Shown piece by piece: positions 47,201 through 61,175 of a DNA stretch of 64,000 nucleotides; within the stretch, counting starts at the first letter, position 1; each line of letters begins with the position of its first letter. Made by a program: the position numbers and the translations under genes. Below the pieces are notes generated by a model, which saw only the letters and a list, made by a program, of their open reading frames with translations, did not search any database and had not been told where the DNA came from. Source of the DNA: Histoplasma ohiense (lineage: Eukaryota > Ascomycota > Eurotiomycetes > Onygenales > Ajellomycetaceae); contig JAEVHH010000003.1 in NCBI GenBank assembly GCA_017607445.1, positions 5,704,001 to 5,768,000 on the forward strand, given 5' to 3'.

Positions 47201-49752
47201 GTTTGAAAAGTATAAAAAGATCTTTCAAATGAATCTTCTGTCTTCTCTGCCATCTAAAAGAGAATTCATCCACAAGATCAATACAGAGGATGTGAAATCA
47301 ATAAATCACAATGTGTACCCTCTATCACAAACACATTTTGAGAAATTACAGCAGCAGATAGAGGAGTTGTTGAAGAGAGGTCTCATACAATCATTCTTCA
47401 GCACATGAGACTTCTCAGTTCTATTTGCTAAGAAGTCAAATGAAGAATGGTGTATGTGTATCAACTATCAGACACTCAATAAACTCACTGTAAAGAATGG
47501 ATATTCACTGCCACAAATTCAACAACAACTAGATACAGTAGAAAATGCTTGATACTTGATGAAGATTGATCTACTCACAGAATACTGACAGATTCACATA
47601 GATGAACTATCAGTGCTCAAAACAGTGTTTAACATACAATGAAGAAAGTTTGAATTTCTTGCAATGTCTATAAAGCTTACAAACACCTCTGCAATCTTTC
47701 AGATGATAATGAATACAATTCTTGCAAAATAGAACAGTCAATTATGTCTCATATATCTTGATAATATCTTAATCTTTTTGAACTCATACAAAGAGCATCT
47801 ACAACATGTGGATCAGATGCTCACAACTCTGACAGAGCACAAGCTCTATATCAAACCATTGAAATATGTGTTTGATATGAAGAAGTTGGAGTTTGTGAGA
47901 CATCTTGTGAAAGAGGGTCACATACACCCAATCTCCAAAAAACTAGAAGTTATCATGAAATGGCCAAGGTCTAGAAATGTACATCATATATGCCAATTTT
48001 TAGAACTGACATTCTATTACAGAAGATTTGTAAAGGATTTTGCATGAATCACTACTCTGCTATCAGATCTTCTTAAGAAGACAGATACTGAGCTTTGTAA
48101 GAAGAAATTTCATTTAATCATCTGAAACATCTTCTGCAAAGAGATCTTTCTTGAATTTAGAGAATGTATGACAATATCTTCAGTGCTTGTTCAACTGAAT
48201 TGTACAAAACCCTTCACAATTGAAACTGATGCATCAGAATGAGCCATTGAGTGCTTTCTCTTGCAAATGAAGAAGGATGATAAATTACACTCAGTAGTGT
48301 ATGATGACTGAAAGCTGTTGAGCACAGAATTTAACTATTCTGTGTATGAAAAGAAACTTCTAGTGATCAAACACACACTAGATCTGTGAGATCAATATAT
48401 CAACAATGAGCATACAACAACAGTGATCACTGATCATGAAAGCTTCATTTATTTACAAACAACAATCAAACCCTTCAAGTGACTAGCATAATGAATATCA
48501 GAGTTCCAGATGTACAATCTTCAAATCAAATACAGAAAGAGAGTGAATGTTATCATGTCAGACATTATAAATTATAGATCTGACTTCATGAGAGAAGGTT
48601 CAGCAAATGCAGCACAGAGAGAGTTCATACTAATAATACTGAGAGATTGTGATAAGACAGAGTGGTTGAAAGTCATGATCATCTACTTAAAGAATGGAAG
48701 TGTATCAGCTGATAAACATCTGACAAAGATAATAGAAGAGATGCTTTCAAAATTCAAGCTTGCAAAGTTAGAGAAGAATGTTGTGCTTTATTATGATCTC
48801 AGTTACACAGAGACACTGTATCTTGAGTCTCAGTTTCAACAGAATCTGATAAGTCATATACATAAGAAGTTTGATCACTTGAGAAGCTCAGAACTTATGA
48901 GTGTTCTGAAAGATCAAGCATACTGATCAAACATGAAAGAAGATATTCAAGCATATGCACAGAAGTGCTCAAACTGTCAAGTCTCAAAGAATGCAAGACA
49001 AGAATTGAAGTGTGAGAGAGCACAACATCAGATAGAAGATATGATTAAATCATTTGAACATTGAAGAATAGATCTTATAGAGATATTGTCATGAATGTCA
49101 AATGAAAACTGCTGAATAATAACAGCAATCAATTACACTATGAAGTGGTCAATCACATGAGCAGTGCCAGAGGCAATGAAGAAGATCATTGCTAAATTTC
49201 TACACAATGATATCTACATCAATTATGGTATGCTCTGTGAGATATTGATAGATAACAGTGCAAACCTTGTAGAAGGAGCTGTGAGACACTTCATCAAATA
49301 GTTGCAGATGAAACATCACACAACAACACTCTATCACTCTCATACAAATGAAAAAGTCAAATGCTTAAACAGAATACTAGACAGTATGCTGATGAAATAT
49401 CTAGTGAGAAAGCTCATGAGATTATGAAACAAATATCTGAAACAAACATTATTCACAATGTGAGTTCATCAGTATGCAGTCTCAAAGCACTCATCATTCT
49501 ATCTGCTCTATAAAGTACATCCACATATTCTGGAGGATATGCAGAAGCAGGTAGAGAAGGAGATAGTGATTGCAGACATGAAATCAAGAGTGAGAGAAGT
49601 TAGCCACATCTGAGCAAAAGCAAACAAATTACTGCTCAACCATATCATACAATTGAAAAGAATATGAGACTCACTAGTGAAAGAAATGAGCCTTGCTGTG
49701 GGCACTTGAGTTCTTGTATGAAATGAAAAATCTGAGAAGTTCCAATCAAAGT
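44203..49752 (+). mobile_element. Z: Ty3/gypsy gag-pol remnant, ends not found
   Basis: No LTRs are visible. 44203-45050 is AT-rich with a GATA-type microsatellite near 44637-44665. Gag-like sequence with a CCHC knuckle (CFHCD.QNHNARDC, near 46395) precedes an RT (47280-48060: FAKKSNEEWCMCINYQTLNKLTVKN; catalytic box YLDNILIF near 47757), RNase H (about 48220-48440) and integrase zinc region (HIHKKFDH...CSNCQVSK, 48850-48990). The right end is cut by the R3d LTR fragment at 49753. Many TGA stops. It is a different Ty3 lineage from R1, R2 and R3, judged by poor resemblance of the RT. Confidence 0.78.
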
Positions 49753-49810
49753 TGTGACGGGTTAGCATCTGTTAGTAATTAACTTACACAATCAACTCCC
49801 CTTCTGCACC
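49753..49810 (+). repeat. R3d: first 58 bp of an R3-family LTR
   Basis: TGTGACGGGTTAGCATCTG ... CTTCTGCACC matches the start of the R3a LTR almost base for base, including the CpG of GACGGG, and stops at CACC where LINE sequence begins. The rest of this element presumably lies beyond 64000, after the LINE. Confidence 0.82.
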
Positions 49811-50034
49811 ATCCTTACAACTACCCACGAACGTAGGGGTACATTTGAATTTTCCACTTTTCCAACTGTTTTCATATAATTTTAACCCTTCAACCTGTTC
49901 AATATCATCACACACCCTCTGCAATTACTCTATGTGTGTGTACTGCACAGATTGAGTGATCATGGAGCCCTCAACACCCTCTCATCCACTCAAGAACATT
50001 GACACAGCCTACATCAGATCACTGAAGTCAGAGT
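49811..50034 (+). mobile_element. LINE 5' end, interrupted by R3b
   Basis: Starts ATCCTTACAACTACCC directly at the break in the R3d LTR. It contains several CpGs (CACGAACGTAGG), unlike the surroundings. It ends with AGAGT, the TSD shared with 62085-62089, and continues at 62090. Confidence 0.65.
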
Positions 50035-50568
50035 TGTAACGGGCGTACTTCGATTAACGATTTGATACTATCCTAATTACAGATTACAAATTGATTAAGG
50101 AAAGAAAGAGAAAAGAAATCAGAAGAAAAGATCATACAAAGAGGGTTCTTATAGAGGAAAATTTGAGATGGAAGAATATCAGAAGCCACTCCACAGTGAA
50201 GTATGAAGTGGAAGAACATTAAGAGATATGTGTAAGAATCATTAGAAACTACACAAGCACAGAGTATGAAGCAGAGAAATCATTGAGAGCTACATGGAAG
50301 AATTGTTAGAGACTATACAAGCACAGAACACAGAGTGGAAAAATGTTAGAAGCTATACAGAAGAATTGTTAGAGACTACACAAGCACAGAACACAGAGTG
50401 AAAGAATATTAAGAGTTACACAGAAGAATTGTTAGAAACTATACAAGCACAGAGCACAGAGTGAAAGAACATTGAGAGTTACACAAGATTACAACAGTCA
50501 GAAACAAGTGAATGCAGAAGAAGAGTTGATTGCATAAGTTAATTACTAACAGATACTAATCCATCACA
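50035..50568 (-). repeat. R3b 3' LTR
   Basis: 534 bp; on the plus strand it begins TGTAACGGGCGTACTTCG and ends CATCACA. It retains CpG at the outer end. Confidence 0.9.
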
Positions 50569-50599
50569 TTATCCCTCTCTATCAGAGTGAGTGAGAACT

Positions 50600-53548
50600 C
50601 ATAGATGTTGAGGATAGCAGTGTTCTTCAAGATGAATGCAGATTCTCAGATTGAACAATCATATTCTATTTATTTGATGAGATATTTGCAGCAGTGATGG
50701 TTGATTCTATTGTCAAGAATTGCTTCAATTTCCCACTCAAGTTCATTGTCTTCTTCTACAATGATAGGTGACTGTCAATCAGAGGTTCTCTGTGAGAGGA
50801 ATGAATTCTTGGCCATGGATTGAAGCAGGTTCATATGAAAGACATCATAGATGTCAGATGGGGTGTTGAGTTGATAATCATATATATCTAGCACTTTCTT
50901 CACTGTATATTTGATGTGATGATAATCTAGTATACACAAGAAGCAGTTCATTCTTATGTTCTTGAGATTCAGTCAGACTTTGTCTTCTATATAATATCAG
51001 ATCACAGAACTTCTTCTGATGTTCATTTGATTTTTATAATTTTGCTGAATGCTGATCATTGAAGCTTCTGTTCATTCACAGACTTTCTTCAGCTTGCTCA
51101 CAATGTTCTCTGCTGTCTGTATGAAGCTGCAGATGTACACAGTTTCTCAGAGAGTTTCAGAGAAATTCAGAATCTCTAAGTTGTATCTATATAGAAGAAA
51201 GAATGAGCTTACATCTGTTGTAGCAGAATCTCAACTGTTAATCACAATCTCAGTGTGTGACAGCAGATTGCTTCAGTTGTCTTGTATATAATTGCAGAAC
51301 TTACAGAAGATGTTCTTTACTATTTGTATCATTCTCTCAGTAGCTTCATCAGTCTCTGAGTGATACACTGTTGATAACTTTTATTTGATTCTTAATAATT
51401 GGCATACACAGGCTCAGAGTGTGCTGATGAATTGACTGTCTCTATCTGACACAATGAATAAAGACAGACTGTGTATATAATAGAACAGACTTCTGATGAA
51501 GACATCTGCAACTACTTCAGCATTCATCTTATCACAGAGCTGTAGTATTACACCCTTACTGAGTTAATCAACAATGACTAGAATATTTGTAGAATCTTCA
51601 CTTTTGAGTAAGAAAACTGCAAAATTGATAGCTATATCACATCAAGTTCAGTCAGAGACAGATAGAGACTTCAGCATCTCTTTTCAGCATTCACATCATG
51701 CCATCACTAAGCCACAGTGATCACAGTTGCATATGAACTGATGTATGTCTTTCAACATATCTGATCAGTAGAATTCTCAGATGATGATGTTGTATATAAT
51801 TTTATATTCTGAATGTCTGATCATCAGTGAATCATGAATTTCTTGCATGATCTGTGTTCATAGAGATTCTGAATTGGGGACTCATCATCTATCTCAAAAG
51901 TATAAGCAGTTGTCATCATTGATCAAATATGCTGAGATATCTGTTCTTGAATATACATCTGCAGGGAATTGAGATGCTCTGCTTTGTACAGCTTCAATGA
52001 TTTGTTGTCAGAATTCATCTGCTTCTACTGCTAGCTTTCATTGTTCTTTGAATAAGGGTTCTTGAGCTCAGAACTGATTGATATGTATGCAGAGTTCATC
52101 TGATTGCATAGAACTTTCTATAATTGCAGAGTTGATTAATCAATACTCTCAGTATTTTCATCTGTCATCCAAGTCATCAGATGGAATATTTTATTCTCAG
52201 TGAGACAGAGCATCCACAAGAGTGTTCTCTACTTCAGATCAATAACAAATTGTGAACAAAAAATGACTAAGAAATAATGATCAACACATATACCTCTCAG
52301 TGAACTTATAAGTGATTGTAAAGTACTCTAGATTCTTATGATCAGTAACAATCTCAAATCTCTCAACACTCATAAGTTCAGATTCTCATTCTTCAAGATA
52401 TTATATGATTGCTAGAAGCTTCTTGTCATAGATCTTGTAGTTGCATTCAGCAAATGACATCTTTTTCAAAATAAAGACACAAGATTGTAGAACATCTTCA
52501 TTGTCATATTACATCAGTGCTTCATCTACTACATAATCTGAGATGTCTGTTTTGAGAATCATATGCTTATCTGAATCAAATGATTGCAGCATTGAGGTGT
52601 TTGTGAATATACACTTCAGCTTTTTGAATGCTGTGTCCACTTCATCAGTTCATTGAAATACAGTATCTTTCTGAGTCAGATTCATCAGTGATTGTATGAT
52701 ATCAGAGAAGTTCTTGATAAATCTTCAGTAGAAGTTGACAAACTCTAAAAAGCTTCTAGTCTCTTTTACTGAGACTGATATCTCTCAGTTGAGGATTGCT
52801 TCCATCTTCTTAGAATCCATGTGTACATCTTTTTCAGCTTCAATGATGAATTCTAGATAGATTGTAGACTTGATCTTGAAGTTGCATTTGTCAATGTCCA
52901 CTTGCAGTTCAGCTTTTTGTAGATGGTCAAGCACTTGTCATACATACTTACAGTGCTCAATGAGCAATCCATCAGTGAAGATCAAGATATCATTCATATA
53001 CACTGAGACAATCTCATTGAGCAGATTTTGTAGAGCTCAGTTAATGTATTTCCAAAACATACTCAGAGCATTCACTAATTCAAAGGGGGTCAATGTTCAT
53101 TTGTATAATTCATAATGTGTACAAAAAGCAGTTAGCCATTCATCATCTTCATTAATCCTTATCTTATAGAAGGCTGCAGAGATGTCAAGCTTTGTAAATC
53201 ATTTTGCTTTTTCTATTTATTTGAGTATTTCATTGATGAGTGAAAGAGAATATCAGTTCTTCCACATAATTTTGTTGAGTTCTCAGTAGTTAATATAGAA
53301 TCATAAGCCTTCTTCTGATTTCTTTGCAAACAGTACAGATGCTGCAGTGAGTGAGTTGCTAATATAAATAAAGTCTTTGTTCAGTAATTCATTGAGTGTT
53401 TTTCATAGAACAAGGAGTTTGTTGTGTGATATATTGTAGAGAGAACTTCAGAGCAGTTGCAGATTTTTATTATTTTTCTTAATGAGCTTGATTGTATGAT
53501 CTATACTGAGTTCTTGATGAGAGGGAAGCTTTTCAGCTTCTTTCTCAT
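50600..53548 (-). pseudogene. R3b pol remnant (RT to chromodomain)
   Basis: Reading down the minus strand from 53548: the end of the gag-pol linker, RT with the YMNDI box, RNase H, integrase and chromodomain near 50650-50720, parallel to R3a. Continuity with the upstream half at 59518-61175 is shown by the R3c duplication CTCAT. Many TGA codons. Confidence 0.85.
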
Positions 53549-54018
53549 TGTAACAGACGTACTTTGATTAACGATCTAGCACTATTCTAATACAGATTAT
53601 GAATTGATTAAGAAAAGAAAGAGAAAAGAAATCAGAAGAAAAGGTTGTATGAAGAGGGTTCTTATAGAGGAAAGTTCAGAGTGAAAGAATATCAGAAGCC
53701 ACTCCACAGTGAAGTGTGGAGCAGAAGAACATTAAGAGATACACATAAGAATTGTTAGAAGCTACACAAGCATGAAATGTGGGGTGAGGAAATCATTGAG
53801 AGCTATGCAGAAGAATTGTTAGAGACTATATGAGCACAGAACACAGAATGAGAGAATGTAAGAAGCTATGCAGAAGAATTGTTAGAGACTATATAAGTGT
53901 GAAGCACAGAGTGGAAGAACATCAAGAATTACACAAGGTCACAACAGTCAGAAACAAGTGAATGCAGAAGAGAAGTTGATTGTATAAGTTAATTACTAAT
54001 AAGTGCTAATCTGTCACA
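53549..54018 (-). repeat. R3c 3' LTR
   Basis: 470 bp, three 63-64 bp units. It keeps CpG in AGACG and AACGATC where the 5' LTR has lost it. Confidence 0.9.
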
Positions 54019-54039
54019 TTATCTCTCTCTACTGAGATG

Positions 54040-57000
54040 AGTGAGGACTTGTAGGTGTTGAGAGTGGTGGTGTCCTCCAAGGCAGATGTGAGTTCTCAGA
54101 TTGGACAATTGTATTCTACTCATTTGATGAGGTATTCACAGTGGTGATGATTGATTCTATTGTCAAGAATTGCTTTGATTTCTCACTTGAGTTTGTTGTC
54201 TTCTTCTATGATGACAGATGACTGTCAATTGAAGATTCTCTGTGAGAGAAATGAATCCTCAGCTGTGGGTCAGAGCAGATTTGTATGAAAGATATTGTGA
54301 ATGTCAGACAGAGTGTTGAGTTGATAATCATGTGTGTCTAGCACTTTCTTCACTGTATACTTGATGTGATGATAATCTAGTGTATGCAAGAAGTGGTTCA
54401 TTCTTATGTTCTTGAGATTCAGTCAGACTTTGTCTTTTATATAATATTGAATTGCAGAACTTCTTCTGATGTTCATTTGATTCTTGTAATCTTGCTGAGC
54501 ACTGATCATTGAAGCTTCTGCTTATTCACAGACTTTCTTCAACTTGCTCATGATGTTCTCTGCTGTCTGTATGAGACTGCAGATGTACATGGTTTCTCAG
54601 AGAGTCTCAGAGAAGTTCAGAATCTCTAAGTTGTATCTATATAGAAGAAAGAATGAGCTTACATCTATTGTAGCAGAATCTCAACTGTTAATTGCAATCT
54701 CAGTATATGGCAGCAGATTGCTTCAGTTGTCTTGTATATAATTGCAGAACTTACAGAGAATATTCTTTATCATTTATATCATTCTCTCAGTAGCTTCATC
54801 AGTCTCTGAGTGATATGCTGTTGATAACTTTCATTCAATTCTTAATAATTGGCATACATGGGCTCAGAGTGTGCTGATGAATTGACTGTCTCTATCTGAC
54901 ACAATGAATGAAGGCAGACTGTGTATACAATAGAACAGACTTTTGATGAAGACATCTGCAACTACTTTGATGTCCATTTTATCACAGAGCTGTAGTATTA
55001 CACTCTTGCTGAGTCAGTTGACAATGACTAGAATGTTTGTAGAATCTTCACTTTCAGATAAGAAAACTGTAAAATCAATAGCTATATCATGCTAAGTTTG
55101 ATCAGAGACAGATAGAAGCTTCAGCATCTTTTTTTGATGTTCACATTATACTGTCACTGAGCTGCAGTGATCACAGTTGTGTACAAACTGATATATGTCT
55201 TTCAATATATCTGATCAGTAGAATTTTTGAATGATGATGTTGTACATGATTTCACATTCTGAGTGCTCAGTCATCAGCAAGTCATGAATTTCTTGCATGA
55301 TCTATATTCATAGAAATTCTGAATTGAGGACCCATTGTCTATCTTGAAAGTGTAAGCAATTGTCATCATCAATCAAACATGCTGAGATATTCATTCTTGG
55401 GTATATATCTACAGAGAATTGAGATGCTCTGTTTTGTACAGTTTCAGCAGCTTGTTGTCAGAATTCATCTGCTTCTGTTGCTAGCTTTCATTGTTCTTTG
55501 AGTGAGGGTTCTTGAGCTTGGAACTGATTGACATATATGCAGGATTTGTCTGATTGTGTAGAACTTTCTATGATTACAGAGTTGATTAATCAATGCTCTC
55601 AGTGTTTTCATCTGTCATTCAAGTCATCAGATGGCATATCTTATTCTCAGTGAAATAGAGTATTCACAAGAATGTTCTCTACTTCAGATTGATAACAAAT
55701 TGTGAATGAAAAACAGCTAAGAAACAATGATCAATGTATATATCTTTCAGTGAGCTTATGAGTGGTCATGAAGTACTCTAAGTTCTTATGATTGATAACA
55801 ATCTCAAACTCTTCAATGCTCATAAGTTCAGACTCTCATTCTTCAAGACATTGTATGATCACTAAAAGCTTCTTGTTGTAGATCTCATAGTTGCATTCAG
55901 TGAGTGACATCTTTTTCAAGATAAAGACACAGAGTTGTAGAATATCTTTGTTATTATATTGCATCAGTGCTCCATCTACTATATAATCTGAGATGTTCAT
56001 TTCAAGAATTGTATGCTTATTCAGATCAAATGATTGCAGCATTGAAGCATTTGTGAACATACACTTCAGCTTTTTGAATGCTGTGTCTGCTTTGTCAGTT
56101 CATTGAAACATGGTGTCTTTTCAGATCAGATTCATCAGTGGTCATACAATATTGAAGAAGTCTTTGATGAATCTTCAGTAGAAGTTGACAAATTCTAGAA
56201 AGCTTCTAGTTTCTTTTACTGAGACTGATGTCTCTCAGTTGAGGATTGCTTTCATCTTCTTAGAATCCATGTGTATGTCTTTTTCAGCTTCAATGATGAA
56301 TTCTAGATAGATTGTAGACTTGATCTCAAAGTCATATTTATCAATGTCCACTTGCAGTTCAGCTTTTTGTAGATGATCAAGCACTTGTCATACATACTTG
56401 CAGTGCTCAGTGAGTGATTCATCAGTGAAGATCAGAATATCATCCATGTACACTGAGATGATCTCATCAAGCAGGTCTTATAGAGCCCAGTTAATGTATT
56501 TCTGAAACATGCTCAGAGTATTTGCTAATTCAAAGAAGGTCACTGTTCATTTGTATAATCTGTAACATATATGAAAAGCAGTTAGCCATTCATCATCTTC
56601 ATTAATCCTTATCTTATAGAAGGCTGCAGAGATGTCAAGCTTTGTAAATTATTTTACTTTTTCTACTTATTCAAGTGTTTTGTTGATGAGTGGAAGAGAA
56701 TATTGATCCTTTCATGTAATCTTGTTGAGTTCTCAATAGTCAATGCAGAATTATAAGCCTTCTTCTGATTTCTTTGCAAACAGTACAGATGCTGCAGTGG
56801 GTGAGTTGCTAATATGAATGAAGTCTTTGTTCAATAGTCTGTTGAGTGTTTTTTATAGAACAAGGAGCTTGTTGCACAACATACTGTAGAGAGAATCTCA
56901 GAGTGATTGTGGGTTCTTATCATTCTTCTTGATGAGCTCAATTGTATGATCTATGCTGGGTTCTCAGTGAGAAGGAAGCTTTTCAACTTCTTTTTTGTTG

Positions 57001-58651
57001 AACACATCTGTGAAGTCTTTGTACAATTCAGATAGTTCCTTGCACAGTTTTTTGAGATTCTTGAATTCTAGCTTTTCTAATATTTTTTTGATATTCATCA
57101 TACTAGCAGCAAACACTTGGATGTTCTTCTTCTCATATACTTGACAGATTAGTAGTTTGTACACTTCTGCTGATATCTGAGTGAGATCAGCAGTTCTATC
57201 AACATTCTTCTTGTAAACACAGTCATCTTCTGAGAAAATAAGACAGCAGTTGTATGTGTTCAACAAGGTTCCAAATTCTGTGAGTCATGATAGACTGAGC
57301 ATTAGATTGTACTCAAGATCTTGTATTTCATATGTATATACATTCTTTTTCTTGTGTCCTTCTATATTGACATTAAATCTTATCATATTGTAGGAGGCGG
57401 ATTCTCTGAAGTCATCAAATTCACTGAGTTTACACAGTTTGAAAAAGAGGATATATTGAAGCTTATGCTTCTCAACCAGCTGAGTGTCTATAAGAGTGTA
57501 GTGAAGGAAACCACTGTCTATCATTGCTCATACATTGACTAAGTTATTTACAATGACAGAAATCATGATTGTGTCTGCTTGCATCTTCTGCTCAAATCTT
57601 CAGCTAGCTTTCTGCTTCTTGAGCTCTTGTCTGTGTTTTAGAGTGAGAGCTCATCTTTTCTCTGTTCTTGTCTATCCACAGACAACACAGTGTTTACACA
57701 TATGAAGGATTTACTTGAGATGATTGCATTCAGACATTGATTCATGAAGTGCTCTGACTTGTCACAGTGTATGCAGACTTCTCTGATGATTCAGTCAGTG
57801 ATGTTCTTCTCTGAGATGTTGGAGATTCTTGAGTGACTTGTGTTTACATGTGAGATTCAGTTCATTGATTTTGATTCAGAGACAGAGAATGCTGTAGAGC
57901 AGTTCAGAGTGTATACATTTGTTCAGCAGAATTCTCTGCAATTTTGAAGTGTATGAAACTGAGACAGATTGTTGTTCAATAGACAAAGATCAGTACAGAA
58001 TTCACTGTATATTGAGAGCTTTGAACATTCTATACTTCAGTTATACAACTGAAAGTTCAAGTTCTTGAACAACATGTTGATTTTGACAGCATTATCTCAG
58101 TCTTGCTCATCTGCTTCTAAAAGCTTGTAATTGAATTCAGAAAGATAAGTTGTCAACACAACATTCATCTGACAAATTTGATTAAGTCAGTCTAATGCTT
58201 TGACTTGAAGTGTAGAATCAAGGAAGAGAGAGTTGAGTTGTTGAAAGACTAGCTCTGACATACACTGATGATTCTGATAATGATTCATTCAGAGTTGAAA
58301 TTTTGCTAACACATCACCATTCAATCTGCTATAGATATACCACATTTGATTGAATAGTGAGTCTATTGCTCATTCATCAATGTCCAATTTGGCATTCACT
58401 TTTGACTTCCACATAAGGTAGAGTGCTAGGTCTCTCTCATATTTGTTGAGGATTGAAAGCTTCTCTCTTGAGGGCTTTTCATAAAGCACAGATGTAGAAG
58501 GAATAGTGAACATAAAAGTGCTCATCTCAGCAAGTCATCATTGTAATTCAGTCATCTGTAGTGTCTGCTGCTGAAGAATGCTTTGTAGATCTAAGTTATC
58601 ATCCACTGTGTTTGAATGCAGCAGGTGTTTGTAGAATTGCTTGTAGTTCAT
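54040..58651 (-). pseudogene. R3c gag-pol remnant
   Basis: Gag start at 58651 (MNYKQFYKHLLHSN). Protease-like AMIDSGFLHYTLID (57524 downward); RT with an intact YMDD near 56440; RNase H-like sequence (MNISDYIVDGALMQ, about 56000); integrase and a chromodomain near 54110-54160. Same layout as R3a. It is broken by TGA codons although active-site residues survive. Confidence 0.85.
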
Positions 58652-58747
58652 TTCAATATCTAAAAACATATAATAATAAAAAAAAGAAAAGAAATACTTG
58701 TAGACACTCAGTTCTCTTACAGACACTATTCACAGTGTTGCAGTGCT

Positions 58748-58763
58748 AAGCTTGATCAAGCTT
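58748..58763. repeat. Leader palindrome AAGCTTGATCAAGCTT in R3c
   Basis: Perfect 16-bp palindrome at the position equivalent to 38851-38866 in R3a; in R3b (61271-61286) it reads AAGCTTAATCAAGCTT, a single change. Confidence 0.7.
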
Positions 58764-59047
58764 CTTTGTGAACACTATTCACAGCATTACAGTTCATAGA
58801 CACTTGAGCCTCATAGAACACAGTCAATTGTGTTTCAGACACTTAGACACAACAGTCTATATAACTAATGATAGAGACACTCAGGCCCATGAGGGATCTC
58901 TTGTAACAACTAGACACTCAGGCCTGTAAACAATGCACTTGGGTGTAAGAACTGATAACAAGACACTCAGGCCTTAAACAACACACTCAAGCATAAGAAC
59001 TAATAACAAAGCACTCAGGTCTAAAATGCAGAAGAATCAATTTGTAA

Positions 59048-59517
59048 TGTAATGAGTGTACTTCAATTAATGATCTAGCACTATTCTAATACAGATTATG
59101 AATTGATTAAGAAAAGAAAGAGAAAAGAAATCAGAAGAAAAGATTGTATGAAGAGGGTTCTTATAGAGAAAAGTTCAGAGCAGAAGAATATCAGAAGCCA
59201 CTTCACAGTGAAGCACAGAGTGGAAGAATATTAAGAGATACACATAAGAATCATTAGAAGCTACACAAGCACAGAATGTGAGGCAGAGAAATCATTGAGA
59301 GCTATGTGGAAGAATCATTAGAGACTACATGAGTGCAGAACACAGAGCAGAAGAACATAAGAAGCTACACAGAAGAATTATTAGAGACTATACAAGCACA
59401 GAGCACAGAGTGGAAGAACATCGAGGGTTATACAAGGTCACAACAGTCAGAAACAAGCGGGTGCAGGAGGGGAGTTGATTGTGTAAGTTAATTACTAACA
59501 GATGCTAACCCATCACA
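59048..59517 (-). repeat. R3c 5' LTR
   Basis: 470 bp; the outer end on the plus strand reads TAACCCATCACA, followed by the CTCAT duplication. Confidence 0.9.
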
Positions 59518-61175
59518 CTCATCAAATATGTCTGTGAAGTCTTTGTACAATTCAGATAGTTTCTTGTGCAGTTTCTTGAGATCTTTGAGTTCTAACTTTT
59601 CTAACACTTTTTTGATATTCATCATGCTAGCAGTGAATACTTGGATGTTCTTCTTCTCATACACTTGATGAGTTAGTAGTTTGTACACTTCTGTTGATAT
59701 CTGAGTGAGATCAGCAGTTCTATCAATGTTCTTCTTGTAAACACAGTTGTCTTTTGAGAAAATAAGACAGTGATTGCATGCATTCAACAAGGTTCCAAAT
59801 TCTGTGAGCTATGATAGACTGAGTATTAGATTGTACTCAAGATCTTGTATTTTATATATGTATACATTCTTTTTCTTGTGTTCTTCTACATTGACATTAA
59901 ATCTTATCATGTTGTAGAAGATGGATTCTCTGAAGCTGTCAAATTCACTGAGGTTATGCAGTTTGAGAAAGAAAATATGCTGAAGCTTATGCTTCTCAAT
60001 CAGCTGAATGTCTATAAGAGTGTAATGAAGAAAACCACTGTCTATCATTGCTTGTATATTAACTAGACTATTTACAATAACAGAGATCATGATTGCATTC
60101 ACTTGCATCTTCTGCTTGAATCTTCAGCTAGCTTTTTGCTTCTTGAGCTCTTGTTCACATTTTAGAGTGAGAGCTTGTCTTTTCTCTGTTCTTGCCTATC
60201 CACAGACAACACAGTGTTTACACACATGGGGGATTTACTCAGAGCAATTGCATTCAGACATTGGTTCTCAAAGTGCTCTGACTTGTCACAGTGTATACAG
60301 ACTTCTCTGATGATTCAATCAGCAGTGTTCTTCTCTGAGACATTGAGAATTCTTGAGTGGCTTGTGTTTATGTATGAGACTCAGTTCATTGATTCTGATT
60401 CAGAGGTGGAGGGTGCTGCAGAGTGGTTTGAGATGTATATATTTGTTCAGCAGAATTCTCTGCAATTTTGAAGTATGCAGAACTGAGACAGATTGTTGTT
60501 CAATAGACAAAGATCAGCACAGAATTCACTGTATATTGAGAGCTTCAGATACTCTACACTTCAATTATGCAATTGAAAGTTCAAGTTTTTGAATAATATA
60601 TTGATTTTGATAATGTTGTTTCAGTCTTACCCATCTGCTTCTAGAAGCTTGCAATCAAATTCAGAAAGATAAATTGCTAACATAATATTCATCTGATGAA
60701 TCTGATTAAACCAGTTCAACATCTTGACTTGAAGTGTAGAATCAAAAAAGAGAGAGTTGAGTTGTCAGAAGACTAGCTCTGATGTACACTGATCATTCTG
60801 ACAATGACTCATTCAGAATTGAAATTTCACTAACACATCATCATTCAATCTGCTATGAATATACCACACTTGATTGAATAGCAAGTCTATTGCTCATTCA
60901 TCAATGTTCAATTTGATGTTTGCTTTTGACTTTCATACAAGATAGAGTGTTAGATCTCTTTTGTATTTGTTGAGAATTGAAAGCTTCTCTCTTAAGAGCT
61001 TTTTGTGAGATGTGGGTGTAGAAGAAATGATGAATGCAGAAGTACTCATCTCAGCAAATCATTGTTGCAATTCAGTCATCTATAGTGTCTGCTGCTGAAG
61101 AATACTTCATAGATCTAAGTTATTGTTCACTGTGTTCAGATGCAGTGAATGTTTGTAGAATTGTTTATAGTTCAT
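59518..61175 (-). pseudogene. R3b gag and protease remnant
   Basis: Gag from the ATG at 61175 (MNYKQF), the CCHC region near 60290, then protease-like AMIDSGFLHYTLID (about 60050) and the linker up to the R3c insertion at 59518. The minus frame 59488-59790 runs from R3b into the R3c LTR and is an artefact at its end. Confidence 0.82.

Larger units (their letters stand above)
53549..59517 (-). mobile_element. R3c: youngest nested R3-family element (470-bp LTRs)
   Basis: Minus orientation. LTRs are 53549-54018 and 59048-59517, each 470 bp with three tandem units, and the perfect duplication is CTCAT (53544-53548, 59518-59522). It lies inside the pol region of R3b. The reverse transcriptase box still reads YMDDI (near 56440). 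In-frame stops are nevertheless present. Confidence 0.93.

Noticed and set aside
59488..59790. 100-codon minus ORF at the R3b/R3c junction
   Set aside because: Chimeric: its C-terminal end reads into the inserted R3c LTR, so it is not a natural gene product.
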